From CAWAYR01 sp050250955 (GTDB lineage: Bacteria; Acidobacteriota; Vicinamibacteria; Vicinamibacterales; UBA2999), in assembly GCA_050250955.1 (NCBI GenBank), contig JBFWNR010000008.1:124001-188000 (forward strand): DNA of 64,000 nucleotides, written 5' to 3'. Made by a program: the position numbers and the translations under genes. Positions 16,649 to 24,892 of this stretch are shown piece by piece (position 1 is the stretch's first letter; every line of letters begins with the position of its first letter). The notes beneath the pieces are model-generated. The model was given only the letters and a program-made list of their open reading frames with translations. It was not told the origin of the DNA and did not search any database.

Positions 16649-18316
16649 TCACTGCGTGGCGCCGTCCTTGATCGTCGGGTACTTGATGCCGAACTGGGCC
16701 GCCATCTGGTCCATGTAGGTCTTGTACTTCGTCTGGTCGAAGTAGTACTTGCGCATCTCCGGCCGGTAGCGGTCCATCGTGCCCTTGTTCATCCAGATCG
16801 CCGGCTGGTCCGAGGGGCGGATGAACGGCGTGTACGTCCGCTGCTTCAGCTGCACGTTCTGGAAGTAGTCCTTCGCGGCCTGCACCAGGTCCGGCCGCAG
16901 GACGAGATCGAGCGCGGTGAGCGCCTGGACGCGCGCTCCGGCGTTGACGCCCTTGTGCGCGATCGGCGTCGCCATCGGGATGGCGTTGGCCCAGTTGTGA
17001 CCGGGCCCGGCCTGGAAGTTGGCCGGGTAGCTGAGCGACACCGTGGGCACGTTCCAGGTGACGTCGCCGATGTCGTCCGACGGGCCGCCGAACTTCTCGT
17101 TCTCGGGAATCAGCTCCTGGCCGCGCAGCGGCCGGATCGGCCCGGTGGCGAGGCCAATCTCCGGCACCTTCATCACCCGCTGGGTGGCTTTGGCCAGGGC
17201 GACGTCCTCGTCGCTCCACTGGGGCAGGCCGACGTGCTCGATGTTGGCGTGCATCGCCTCGGCCACGGCGCGGTTGGTGTGCCGCGGCCAGGCGGTGCCC
17301 AGTACGCGCGAGGTCCACCTGGTGTTGGTCATCAGCGCGGCGCCTTCGGCCATCTTGTCGCCGATGTCCCACATCTCGCGGATGGTGTCGTAGTTGGTCT
17401 GGCGGAAGTAGTACCAGACGCCGGCGTTGCGCGGCACCACGTTGGGCTGGTCGCCGCCGTTGGTGATCACGTAGTGGGTGCGCTGGGCCAGCGGCAGGTG
17501 CTCGCGGCGGTAGTTCCAGCCGACGTTCATCAGCTCGACGGCGTCGAGCGCGCTGCGGCCCCGCCACGGCGCGCCGGCGCTGTGCGCGGTCTCGCCCTCG
17601 AAGATGTACTCGACCGACACCAGGCCGCTGCCGCCGCCGTCGCCCCAGCTGGTGCCGAGGTTGGCGCCGACGTGGTTGTAGAGCACGACGTCCACGTCCG
17701 TGAACAGGCCGGCGCGAACGTAATACGCCTTGGTGCCGAGCAGCTCCTCGGCCACGCCCGGCCAGATCATCAGCGTGCCGGGCAGCTTCTCGCGCTCCAT
17801 GACGCGCTTCACCGCCAGTGCGGCGACGATGTTGAGCGGGGTGCCCGAGTTGTGGCCCTCGCCGTGGCCCGGCGCGCCCTCGACCATCGGGTCGTGGTAG
17901 GCGACGCCCGGCTTCTGGTTGCCCTGCGGGATGCCGTCGATGTCGCTGCCGAACGCGATCACCGGCTTGCCGCTGCCCCATCTGGCCACCCACGCGGTGG
18001 GAATGCCGGCCACGCCGTCCTCGACGGTGAAGCCGTTGTCGCGCAGGAGCTTGCCCAGATAGCGCTGGGTCTCGAACTCCTGGAAGCCGATCTCCCCGAA
18101 GCTGAAGACCATGTCGTTCATCTGCTGGCCGAGGTCGTACATGGCCGGCGACGACACGTCGGCGTCGACGAGCGCCTTGAGCCTCGCGACGCGCGGGTCG
18201 ACGGGCGCGGCCGCGGCCGGCTTCGCCGTGGGGGCGGCGGGCCGCTGCGCCTGCGGCAGCGCGACGAGGGTGACGGCGAGCGCGGCGGCGGTGAGGGCGA
18301 AGGTCGAGGGCTTCAT
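16649..18316 (-). CDS. Exported M20-family amidohydrolase (AbgB-like)
   Basis: A 555-residue exported metallohydrolase: signal peptide of about 24 residues (ALTAAALAVTLVALPQA), a Pro/Ala linker, then an M20D fold. Metal-site signatures are GSDIDGIPQ, APGHGEGHN, GVAEELLGTK with the paired Glu, and ETAHSAGAPWRGRSALDAV in the lid domain; GPSDDIGDVTW is the final ligand region. Closest functional family is AbgB, the p-aminobenzoyl-glutamate hydrolase subunit, though a generic N-acyl amino acid or peptide amidase is equally possible. At 555 residues it is longer than AbgB, mainly through its C-terminal extension. Confidence 0.85.
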   Translation of the reverse strand: MKPSTFALTAAALAVTLVALPQAQRPAAPTAKPAAAAPVDPRVARLKALVDADVSSPAMYDLGQQMNDMVFSFGEIGFQEFETQRYLGKLLRDNGFTVEDGVAGIPTAWVARWGSGKPVIAFGSDIDGIPQGNQKPGVAYHDPMVEGAPGHGEGHNSGTPLNIVAALAVKRVMEREKLPGTLMIWPGVAEELLGTKAYYVRAGLFTDVDVVLYNHVGANLGTSWGDGGGSGLVSVEYIFEGETAHSAGAPWRGRSALDAVELMNVGWNYRREHLPLAQRTHYVITNGGDQPNVVPRNAGVWYYFRQTNYDTIREMWDIGDKMAEGAALMTNTRWTSRVLGTAWPRHTNRAVAEAMHANIEHVGLPQWSDEDVALAKATQRVMKVPEIGLATGPIRPLRGQELIPENEKFGGPSDDIGDVTWNVPTVSLSYPANFQAGPGHNWANAIPMATPIAHKGVNAGARVQALTALDLVLRPDLVQAAKDYFQNVQLKQRTYTPFIRPSDQPAIWMNKGTMDRYRPEMRKYYFDQTKYKTYMDQMAAQFGIKYPTIKDGATQ

Positions 18317-18356
18317 CCCGCGGATTCTACTGCGGCATGACATCGTAGAGGCGACG

Positions 18357-19031
18357 ATGAACCGCTGGGACCTGCTCGGCAAGACCACGACGCCCTCGGG
18401 CGACGAGCTGGCGCTGATGCACCGGCCCGGCGAGCATCTCATCCTGGCCGGCGGCAAGCCGTTGATGTCGAGCCGGATGCACGGCTCCGAGGAAGCGCTG
18501 GCCGACCTGGCCTGCCGCCAGGCCCGCACCTTCGACGAGCCGACGGTGGTGGTCGGCGGCCTCGGCATGGGGTTCACGCTGCGGGCCACCCTGGATGTCC
18601 TGCCGCCCGGCGCCCGGGTGATCGTGGCCGAGCTGGTGGCCGGCGTCGTCGACTGGAACCGCGGCCCGCTCGGGCCGCTTGCCGATCACCCGCTGAAGGA
18701 CCGCCGGGTGCAGGTGGAGGTGGGCCCCGTCGAGCACCTGCTCCGCTCGAGCAAGGCCTGCTTCGACGCCGTGCTCCTCGACGTGGACAACGGCCCCTCG
18801 GCCTTCACCACGCTGGGCAACGAGTGGCTCTACGGCGATGCCGGCCTGGCGGCGGCCAAGCGCGCGCTCAGGCCCGGCGGCATTCTCGCTGTGTGGTCCG
18901 CCCACGAAGACCGCCGCTTCGAGCAGCGGATGAAGCACGCCGGCTTCACGTGCCGGGTCGAGCGGGTGCGGGCGCGGCTGAAGCAGGGCGGCCCGCGCCA
19001 CGTGATCTTCGTGGGCGAGACGGGGCGCTAG
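18357..19031 (+). CDS. Spermidine synthase-like SAM-fold methyltransferase-family protein
   Basis: A 224-residue class I SAM/decarboxylated-SAM fold protein. VVVGGLGMGFTLRATL is the glycine-rich cofactor loop, VIVAELVAGVVDWNR the second acidic strand, and FDAVLLDVDNGP the motif at the active site with conserved Asp. AAKRALRPGGILAVWSA is the typical late strand. Spermine/spermidine synthase-like proteins of this length often lack the polyamine-specific gatekeeper loop, so the substrate is open. It lies divergently from the M20 gene, with a 40-base spacer that must hold both promoters. Confidence 0.72.
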   Translation: MNRWDLLGKTTTPSGDELALMHRPGEHLILAGGKPLMSSRMHGSEEALADLACRQARTFDEPTVVVGGLGMGFTLRATLDVLPPGARVIVAELVAGVVDWNRGPLGPLADHPLKDRRVQVEVGPVEHLLRSSKACFDAVLLDVDNGPSAFTTLGNEWLYGDAGLAAAKRALRPGGILAVWSAHEDRRFEQRMKHAGFTCRVERVRARLKQGGPRHVIFVGETGR

Positions 19032-19294
19032 GCGCCGAGCACCTTCATCACGTGCTCGTCGTCGTTCACCGGCACGACGTCGAACTCCAGGAGGTCGGTC
19101 CACTCCTGCAGCCACCTGCCGAGCGCGACGCCGTCGGTGCTCTCGGCCAGCACGAAGCCGTGGTGGCCGCCGATGGCGTGCCAGCGGCCCAGCATCTTCA
19201 CGCCGTCGCCCGGCATGCCGCCGGTCTTCTTGAACCGATCCTGCGCGGCGTTGCGGGTGTCGGGCAGGAACTCGTAGGTGACCATGAACTGCAT
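19028..19294 (-). CDS. DUF3303-like small protein
   Basis: An 88-residue protein starting MQFMVTYEF, with GDGVKMLGRWHAIGGHHGF in the middle and a W-rich helix (LGRWLQEWTDLLEFDVVPV). This pattern matches the DUF3303 family, small ferredoxin-like-fold proteins of unknown function. It converges on, and overlaps by 4 bases with, the end of the spermidine synthase-like gene. Confidence 0.75.
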   Translation of the reverse strand: MQFMVTYEFLPDTRNAAQDRFKKTGGMPGDGVKMLGRWHAIGGHHGFVLAESTDGVALGRWLQEWTDLLEFDVVPVNDDEHVMKVLGA

Positions 19295-19379
19295 CGGGGG
19301 GCTCCTTTTCGCAGTCGGGCCGGCGTCGGTGGGGCGCCGGGCCCGGGCATTCTACAGAGTCACGATCTCGGGTGTTGAA

Positions 19380-19391
19380 TATAGCTATAAT
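19380..19391 (+). promoter_or_regulatory. -10 box overlapping a palindromic operator for the toxin-antitoxin operon
   Basis: TATAGCTATA (19380-19389) is a perfect 10-bp palindrome, and TATAAT (19386-19391), a consensus -10 box, overlaps it 7 bases before the antitoxin ATG. AT-rich palindromes over the promoter are the usual binding site for antitoxin autorepression. I see no good -35. The short distance to the ATG implies a leaderless or very short-leader mRNA. Confidence 0.6.
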
Positions 19392-19397
19392 GGACAC

Positions 19398-19691
19398 ATG
19401 AAAAGAGCCAGTGTGTCCGAAGCCAAGAACCGGCTGAGCGCCCTGCTCGACACCGTTAAGGGCGGGGCCTCGGTGCTCATCGTCGATCGCGGGCGGCCGG
19501 TGGCCAGGCTGGAGCCCGTCGGACGCTCGAGCGCCGGTGATGATCGGCTGGAGCGCCTGGTCCGGGACGGCGTGGCTCGGCCGGCCCGGGGTGCCGTCCC
19601 GAAGGCGATCTGGTCGTCAGCACCGCCGCGGGCCAGGAAGGGCGCCTCCGCCCTTCGAGCACTGCTGGACGAGCGTCGAGAGGGCCGATGA
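19398..19691 (+). CDS. Phd/YefM-like antitoxin
   Basis: A 97-residue protein. The N-terminal MKRASVSEAKNRLSALLDTV and VLIVDRGRPVARLEPV are the Phd/YefM fold that binds operator DNA and dimerises. The basic, disordered-looking C-terminus (about 50-97) should wrap the toxin. Its TGA overlaps the toxin ATG (ATGA), as is standard for antitoxin-toxin operons. The palindrome immediately upstream suggests autoregulation. Confidence 0.85.
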   Translation: MKRASVSEAKNRLSALLDTVKGGASVLIVDRGRPVARLEPVGRSSAGDDRLERLVRDGVARPARGAVPKAIWSSAPPRARKGASALRALLDERREGR

Positions 19692-20122
19692 GGTTCTGGG
19701 ACGCGTCCGCCCTCGTGCCGCTCATCGTCGAGGAACCATCCACGAGCGCACTCCAGGAGGCGGCGGCGGCCGACCCGCTCATGGTGGTGTGGTGGGGCAG
19801 CGAAGTGGAGTGCGCGTCGGCCGTGGCCCGACTCGAACGCGACGGTGCGTTGAGCCACCAGGCGGCCGGCGAGGCGTTCGACCGGCTGACGCGACTCGCC
19901 GCCGGATGGCACGAGATCGACCCCGGTGACGCCCTCCGTGAAACCGCGGTGCGGTTCCTGCGCGTGCATCCGCTGCGCGCCGCTGATGCGCTGCAACTGG
20001 CGGCGGCCTTCGCGGCAGCGGAACGGCGCCCGTCCACTCTCGAGGTCGTCACCCTCGACGAACGGCTGGCGCTGGCGGCGCGCCGCGAGGGGTTCATCAT
20101 CGTCGCGCCCGGTTCTGCGTAA
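19688..20122 (+). CDS. vapC: VapC-like PIN-domain toxin ribonuclease
   Basis: A 144-residue PIN domain. The acidic metal-site residues are all visible: Asp in MRFWDASALVPL, Glu in SEVECASA, Asp in LRAADALQLAAA and Asp in TLDERLALAA. VapC toxins cleave tRNA or rRNA in a Mg-dependent way and are neutralised by the antitoxin encoded just upstream (4-base overlap). No sign of decay. Its composition is close to the host chromosome, so it need not be part of the defence island 2 kb downstream. Confidence 0.88.
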   Translation: MRFWDASALVPLIVEEPSTSALQEAAAADPLMVVWWGSEVECASAVARLERDGALSHQAAGEAFDRLTRLAAGWHEIDPGDALRETAVRFLRVHPLRAADALQLAAAFAAAERRPSTLEVVTLDERLALAARREGFIIVAPGSA

Positions 20123-20173
20123 GGACCGGCGGCGCAATCGTCGCAAACCCTCGGTAGAACCGTGCAGCCGTAG

Positions 20174-22012
20174 TCAGCGCTTGGCGTGCTGGACGATGGC
20201 CGGGCGCAGCGCCGCCGTCCACGCCTCATACCCAGCCTCGCTCAGGTTCAGGCCGTTGCCCTGGTAGAACTCCGGCCGCGGCAGGCCGCCCGGGCCGAGC
20301 AGCGCCGCCTCGGCATCCGCGTAGGCGGCCAGGCGGTCGTTCGCGAGCGCGGTCTTGATGGCGGCGTTGGCCGCCCGCATCGTCTCGATGTGCCGCCAGT
20401 GCAGCGGGCTGGGCTTGGTGCCGATCACGACCACGCGCGTGGCCGGCAGCTGTTTGTGGATGAGCGCCACGAGCGAGGCCGTGTCCGCGGCGATCTGCTC
20501 CGCCGTCTTGCCGCCAGCCACGTCCGCATCGCCCGCGTAGAACACCACCAGCGACGGCTTGTAGGGCCAGATGATGCGTGGCGCGAAGTGAATCGTGTCG
20601 CTCACGTGCGAGCCGCCGTAGCCGCGCTTGATGGGCGTGAGCTCCGGGAACTCGCGGGCCACGTCCCACTGGGTGATGCTGGAGCTGCCGACGAAGAGCG
20701 TGCCGCCGGGCGCCGGCGGCGCGGCCTTGTCCTGTGCCTCGAAGGCGGCGATGTCCTTCTCGAAGCGCGCCGGATCGGGATTGGGCGCGGCGGCCGCCGT
20801 CCAGCCCTCCGCCTTGCCGTCCGTGGTGAGCGTGGTGGTGATGCGGAACAGCTCGCCTTCGGCCGCGGGGATGACGTAGTTGAAGCCCACCGACGACGAG
20901 CTGGCGATGGTCGTCCACGCCCCGGCGGCGCGGTCGAAGCGATCGATGGCGTACTTGAACTGCTTGGGCGCGTACCACGGCGCGATGCCCAGCCACTTGG
21001 ACTGCAGCTTCATCACGAGGTTCTGCGCCTCGCGGTAGTCGCGGTTGGCCACCAGCACGTAGTCGCGATCCATGCGGTCGCGGAACATGCCGGTGACAAA
21101 GCCCGCGCGGCCCTCCTCGGCGATCGTCTGCACCCAGTGCTCCTTGGGCGCGCTGCGCGTGCCGGCGGGATACGGCGCGGTGTGGAAGACGTCCACCGAG
21201 GTGAGCGGCGCCAGCACGCGGCCGAGCGGCAGGATCTCCTTGTTGATGGCGGCCACGTCCTGGCCGACGGGCGTGAGCGCACCCGAGCCGGCGGTGAAGA
21301 TCATGTCAGCCTGGAACCACTCGATGCCGGTGACGCCGTAGGCCAGCGACGTGTAGACGCTCTGCCGCAGCTTCTTGTCGTTGTCCGGGAGGCGCGTCTG
21401 GTCGCCCCACTCGACGCCGGGATTGGCCGACACCTCGAAGCACGCCGCCAGCGGCACGCCGGCGCGCACCGCCGCCTCGCGGAACTGCTCGAGCTTCTCG
21501 AAGTAGCGGTCGCTGCCCCACCACCACTGGTAGTAGTCGAAGCTGAGCAGCGTCGGCTTCGCCTCGTCCATGTAGCGGCGCAGGAACTCGCCGGTGGTCG
21601 AGAGCATGTTGACGAAGGGCACGTGACGCGGCGCCGCGGCCTGGAAGGCGCGGAAGTTGCGGCCGATGCCGGCAAACACCGCCTCGGGCCACGGCTCGTC
21701 GCCCAGGTGGTAGCCGAAGACGGAGGGGTTGGCCGCCAGGCGCTTGGCCACGGCCACGTCCTTGGTCTCGACCATCGCCTTCAGGCCGTGTTTGGCGATG
21801 GCGTCCAGCTCCTCGGGCGCGGCGTTGACCACGGTGAAGCCGGCGTCAGCCATGGCCTTGGCGCGGGCGTCCACGCCGGTGATCTTGGGGGTGCGCCAAG
21901 CGTAGATCCAGAAGTCGCGCGGGGCGGCGGGAGGAGGGGGTTGCTGCGCGGCCAGCGGGAGGGAGGCCAGAAGGGCGAGGGCCGTGAGCGTGGCGAGGCG
22001 GCGGTGGTGCAT
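20174..22012 (-). CDS. Secreted TIM-barrel-like protein with C-terminal, probably inactive, SGNH domain
   Basis: A 612-residue exported protein (signal peptide to about residue 21). Residues about 30-290 look like a glycoside-hydrolase TIM barrel (VFGYHLGDEPWPEAV carries an acidic pair at a catalytic-type strand end; YGVTGIEWFQAD a later one). Residues about 425-612 are an SGNH/GDSL-hydrolase domain: TLFVGSSSITQWD (block I Ser present), IKRGYGGSHVSD (block II Gly present), VVFYAGDADVAG (block III normally GxND; Asn replaced by Ala) and GNGLNLSEAGYEAW (block V normally DxxH; here N and N). Two or three of the four catalytic positions are therefore lost, suggesting a binding module. An alternative ATG lies three codons upstream. 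Confidence 0.75.
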   Translation of the reverse strand: MHHRRLATLTALALLASLPLAAQQPPPPAAPRDFWIYAWRTPKITGVDARAKAMADAGFTVVNAAPEELDAIAKHGLKAMVETKDVAVAKRLAANPSVFGYHLGDEPWPEAVFAGIGRNFRAFQAAAPRHVPFVNMLSTTGEFLRRYMDEAKPTLLSFDYYQWWWGSDRYFEKLEQFREAAVRAGVPLAACFEVSANPGVEWGDQTRLPDNDKKLRQSVYTSLAYGVTGIEWFQADMIFTAGSGALTPVGQDVAAINKEILPLGRVLAPLTSVDVFHTAPYPAGTRSAPKEHWVQTIAEEGRAGFVTGMFRDRMDRDYVLVANRDYREAQNLVMKLQSKWLGIAPWYAPKQFKYAIDRFDRAAGAWTTIASSSSVGFNYVIPAAEGELFRITTTLTTDGKAEGWTAAAAPNPDPARFEKDIAAFEAQDKAAPPAPGGTLFVGSSSITQWDVAREFPELTPIKRGYGGSHVSDTIHFAPRIIWPYKPSLVVFYAGDADVAGGKTAEQIAADTASLVALIHKQLPATRVVVIGTKPSPLHWRHIETMRAANAAIKTALANDRLAAYADAEAALLGPGGLPRPEFYQGNGLNLSEAGYEAWTAALRPAIVQHAKR

Positions 22013-22322
22013 GCACTGCATTCTAGGCGCCCATGTGAAAAACAGTAAGTGCTGTGGAGACACAACCACTAAAGGAGCGGACATCGTCGACGCCCTTTTG
22101 GCCGCACACCAGCGACCGTCCGGACTCTGACGGGGCTGTCACATCACGGGCGACGCTTGCATCCTTACCTCTGCTATTAGAAGTGCTTCTGGGTATGCGC
22201 ACGCTCCGGATAGACTCTACTGCCCGAATTCAGACAGCGGTGATGGCGCAACCGGGGGGCATTGATTGCCGGATAGCTTGACGAATCGAGATGTTCCCGC
22301 GGATGGCTCCGGAACTGGGTCA
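22013..22322. other. Left boundary of the defence island
   Basis: Around 22030 the base composition changes abruptly from near-saturated GC to mixed sequence. I see no gene, tRNA end, direct repeat or integrase in these 310 bases. A TTGCAT at 22157-22162 is a possible -35, but no properly spaced -10 follows. The promoter of the five-gene plus-strand operon should lie here. Confidence 0.5.
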
Positions 22323-23294
22323 ATGATTTTCTCGGACGGCGGCCGGCCTCGGCCATCGATCCCAGCGTGGGCCCGCTTCCTGCTCCGACTTGGATGCGAA
22401 GTGACCCGGCTTGCCGGCGACAAGCGACGACTCGTGCTCGTCTCCATGCCGTGCGATTCGCCTGGAGCCGCACTGGTGGCCTTGGGAGCCCTCCGCTGGC
22501 GAATGTCACAGGAGAACGCGGATGACCTGCACTCGCACCTTGAGCGGCTTCGCCAATTGGGACGCAGAGGCGCGACCGACGTGGTCCTCCGCCACGACGT
22601 TCACAAGGGGCGCTTTCTATTCGACAAGGTTGATGCGGCCGGTAGGGTGTGGGTTCGACGGGACACGGGCAAGGCGTCGAGTCACAAGCCGCCGTTGCGC
22701 ATGGCGATACTTCCCGAGAGAGCGACGTCTTGGACGTTCGGCGGTGAGCCGCCCGTCCAAGTTATCGACGGCGACGAGATTCCCTATCGCCCCATCTACA
22801 ACCGGCTAGTCGAGGGACTCGATGCCTGTCTCGATTCGAACCTGAAGCGATCTGACTCCGGCGTCTGCTTGGCCGGCCGCATGATGGGTGCAGCCGCCTC
22901 CCGGGCCGTAGCGTCGAGCATTCGACTTCGCTCCGATGGCTGCGACGTCGGGCTTGACCAACTCCTCACCGTGCACGCTTGGCTACCCAACAGGGTGTCA
23001 CGCGTTACGTTCTTCAACAGTCGGATGGCACAGCTCGACCGCCCTGCCAGTCGACCGCTGGTGGTCGCTGCCGATGGAGATCACGCGTTCCTCACTGCGT
23101 GGGACAACCACGCCTTTAGGCACAGCGACGTCGTCGGCGTGATGCACCGGACGATCGAGCGTGACCGCCTGGAGGCGATTGCGGTCAAGCTTGCGCACTT
23201 AAAGCAGTGGTATGTCGCCGACACGACGCTCGTTGAGGCCCTTGAAGCCCCGCCTCACGGTATTTCGTTCATCTCACTCAAGCACGGTAGCTGA
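22323..23294 (+). CDS. Unknown protein, first gene of the DISARM-like operon
   Basis: A 323-residue protein of no family I can name with certainty. Notable features: LVLVSMPCDSPGAALVALGA near residue 40, which looks like a beta-strand/loop/helix with a conserved-looking PC, a mid region of alternating charged strands, and RPLVVAADGDHAFLTAWDN then DVVGVMHRTIERDRLEAIAV near the C-terminus, where DVVGVMHRT suggests an ordered alpha/beta core. No transmembrane segments. Position ahead of drmA/drmB suggests a system-specific subunit, perhaps one half of a DrmE-like function. Start: ATG 22323; an in-frame TTG at 22266 would add 19 residues. Its TGA overlaps the next ATG (TGATG). Confidence 0.6.
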   Translation: MIFSDGGRPRPSIPAWARFLLRLGCEVTRLAGDKRRLVLVSMPCDSPGAALVALGALRWRMSQENADDLHSHLERLRQLGRRGATDVVLRHDVHKGRFLFDKVDAAGRVWVRRDTGKASSHKPPLRMAILPERATSWTFGGEPPVQVIDGDEIPYRPIYNRLVEGLDACLDSNLKRSDSGVCLAGRMMGAAASRAVASSIRLRSDGCDVGLDQLLTVHAWLPNRVSRVTFFNSRMAQLDRPASRPLVVAADGDHAFLTAWDNHAFRHSDVVGVMHRTIERDRLEAIAVKLAHLKQWYVADTTLVEALEAPPHGISFISLKHGS

Positions 23295-24892
23295 TGTCCA
23301 GCGGTCCCTCGGAACTCTTCGACTTCCTCGCCGCCGGATCGGGCGGAAGCATTGAGCGCTACGAACTGCATCTGCCGGCATTCACGGACCTTAGGCGGAG
23401 CCTAGGAGCGATCGTTTCTCGCCTGCGGGAGACGGAAGACTCCGATGCCATCGAGGCGTCCGACGCCATCCGAATCCATCTGTCCGAGTGGTTGACGGCG
23501 CCAGTGCCCTTCGACCAGCGGCTCTTCGATTGGTCCGCTGCGCTCGGAGAACCCGGGCTTATAGAGACCCGCTGGGGATCTGACATCCGGAAGGCTCACG
23601 ACGTCGCAATCGATGCAGCCCGAGAGCTCCTGCAGGCCGCGAATCCTGCGCGGGTTGGATTGCGCGACGTCCTGCTCAGGCTGTCAAAGGAAGGCCGCCC
23701 CTGGCGGATCTTCTGCCATCGCCGCGTCCGAGGTCACTTCGAGTCTCTCGGCCACGAGATCGAGTTCTCTTCCGAGACATTTCTGCACTCAGTTGCCGAC
23801 TACCGCGACACGTCTCCATTTGAGGTTCTGCTGAAGTGTGGCCCGCTCCGATCGCGCGGCTGGGGCTCGGCTCCGGACGCACTCCTGACCGCACCACGCT
23901 TTCGCACTCTGACACAGTTCGTGTGGGCTGGATCGGTGGATGAAGACGGCTTCGGGCTGGACCCTGTTGCCGGCGCGTCCAGCGGCTCGCCGGAGACTCT
24001 CACCGGGACGTCGTCGACCGCACGCTGGACGCGACGCACCATTGCAGTCGGGGACACGAGCGCGCGTGTGAGCGGGCCGGAGCCGGCACTCGACGAGCTG
24101 ACATACTTCCAACAGATCAGCCGTGACACATCGCTCCTCAGATCGGCCGTCCTGATTGACGTTGGCGATGACTGCGGTGTTCTTCTTCCGCCAAACGCGA
24201 AGGAACCCAGCTTCAATCCTCAGGAGGAGGGTGACGAGTCGCCGTTCGACTTCCGCGTGCCCGGAGAGACGCTCGCTGTCGGCATGTTTCTGATTCGTGG
24301 TCAACTGGGTGACTTGGACTTTGGAGGCGTCCAAGCCACAGATGGTCACTACAGTCGCGTCTGGAAACAGAAGCTCGCTGGCGCGCTAAGCTCCAATACG
24401 CCAGACCTGATCAGGCGCCTTCGTGACGCAGGATTGAACCTCCAGCACCTGGCTGGCGACGCTCGTCGCTGGCGCAAGCCGCCGACGAACGTCATTCACG
24501 CGCCTCAGCAGAAGAAGCACTTCGAGATCCTTGTTCGCGTTCTTGGCATCGACCACGAGCCTGGGACGCCCGCGAGTGTACGGCGCCGGCCTTGGTGGCA
24601 GTACGCGTGGCATGAGATCGCACGGTCACGCGGCGAGGCGATCATGGAGGGAACCCAGAAACAGGAGATCAAGTACGAGGAGCTGTTCACTCTCCTGGGT
24701 GATGTGCTGCCCGAGTTGAAGGCCGAGGCGCCGACTGGCACCCGATTTCGCTACGCCATTCCACCGGGCCGTTCACTCAGCGGAGTCGTGCACTTCTACC
24801 CGGTGCGCTTCATCGAGGCGGGATTCCGCGTTCCCGAGTATGCCCTTAGAGAACTCATTGAGCTTGATACGGTGGAGCAATGGCGCGACTGA
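23294..24892 (+). CDS. Unknown protein, second gene of the DISARM-like operon
   Basis: A 532-residue protein without a recognisable Walker motif. The best-structured region is about 135-215: WRIFCHRRVRGHFESL, then FEVLLKCGPLRSRGWGSAPD and ALLTAPRFRTLTQFVWAG, which reads like the C-terminal RecA-like strands of a helicase or helicase-derived fold. A second half (about 330-530) contains FRVPGETLAVGMFLI and WWQYAWHEIARSRGEAIMEG, possibly a helical accessory domain. Overlaps gene 1 by one base and the NERD helicase by 13, so stoichiometric co-translation with both is likely. Together with gene 1 it may correspond to a split or diverged DrmE; I cannot test this from the sequence alone. Confidence 0.6.
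   Translation: MSSGPSELFDFLAAGSGGSIERYELHLPAFTDLRRSLGAIVSRLRETEDSDAIEASDAIRIHLSEWLTAPVPFDQRLFDWSAALGEPGLIETRWGSDIRKAHDVAIDAARELLQAANPARVGLRDVLLRLSKEGRPWRIFCHRRVRGHFESLGHEIEFSSETFLHSVADYRDTSPFEVLLKCGPLRSRGWGSAPDALLTAPRFRTLTQFVWAGSVDEDGFGLDPVAGASSGSPETLTGTSSTARWTRRTIAVGDTSARVSGPEPALDELTYFQQISRDTSLLRSAVLIDVGDDCGVLLPPNAKEPSFNPQEEGDESPFDFRVPGETLAVGMFLIRGQLGDLDFGGVQATDGHYSRVWKQKLAGALSSNTPDLIRRLRDAGLNLQHLAGDARRWRKPPTNVIHAPQQKKHFEILVRVLGIDHEPGTPASVRRRPWWQYAWHEIARSRGEAIMEGTQKQEIKYEELFTLLGDVLPELKAEAPTGTRFRYAIPPGRSLSGVVHFYPVRFIEAGFRVPEYALRELIELDTVEQWRD

Noticed and set aside
22157..22180. Promoter for the DISARM-like operon
   Set aside because: TTGCAT could be a -35, but the best -10 (TATTAG) is only 12 bases away; not supported.
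22054..22281. 75-codon plus-strand frame before the island
   Set aside because: No ribosome-binding site or recognisable sequence; likely chance frame at the island boundary.
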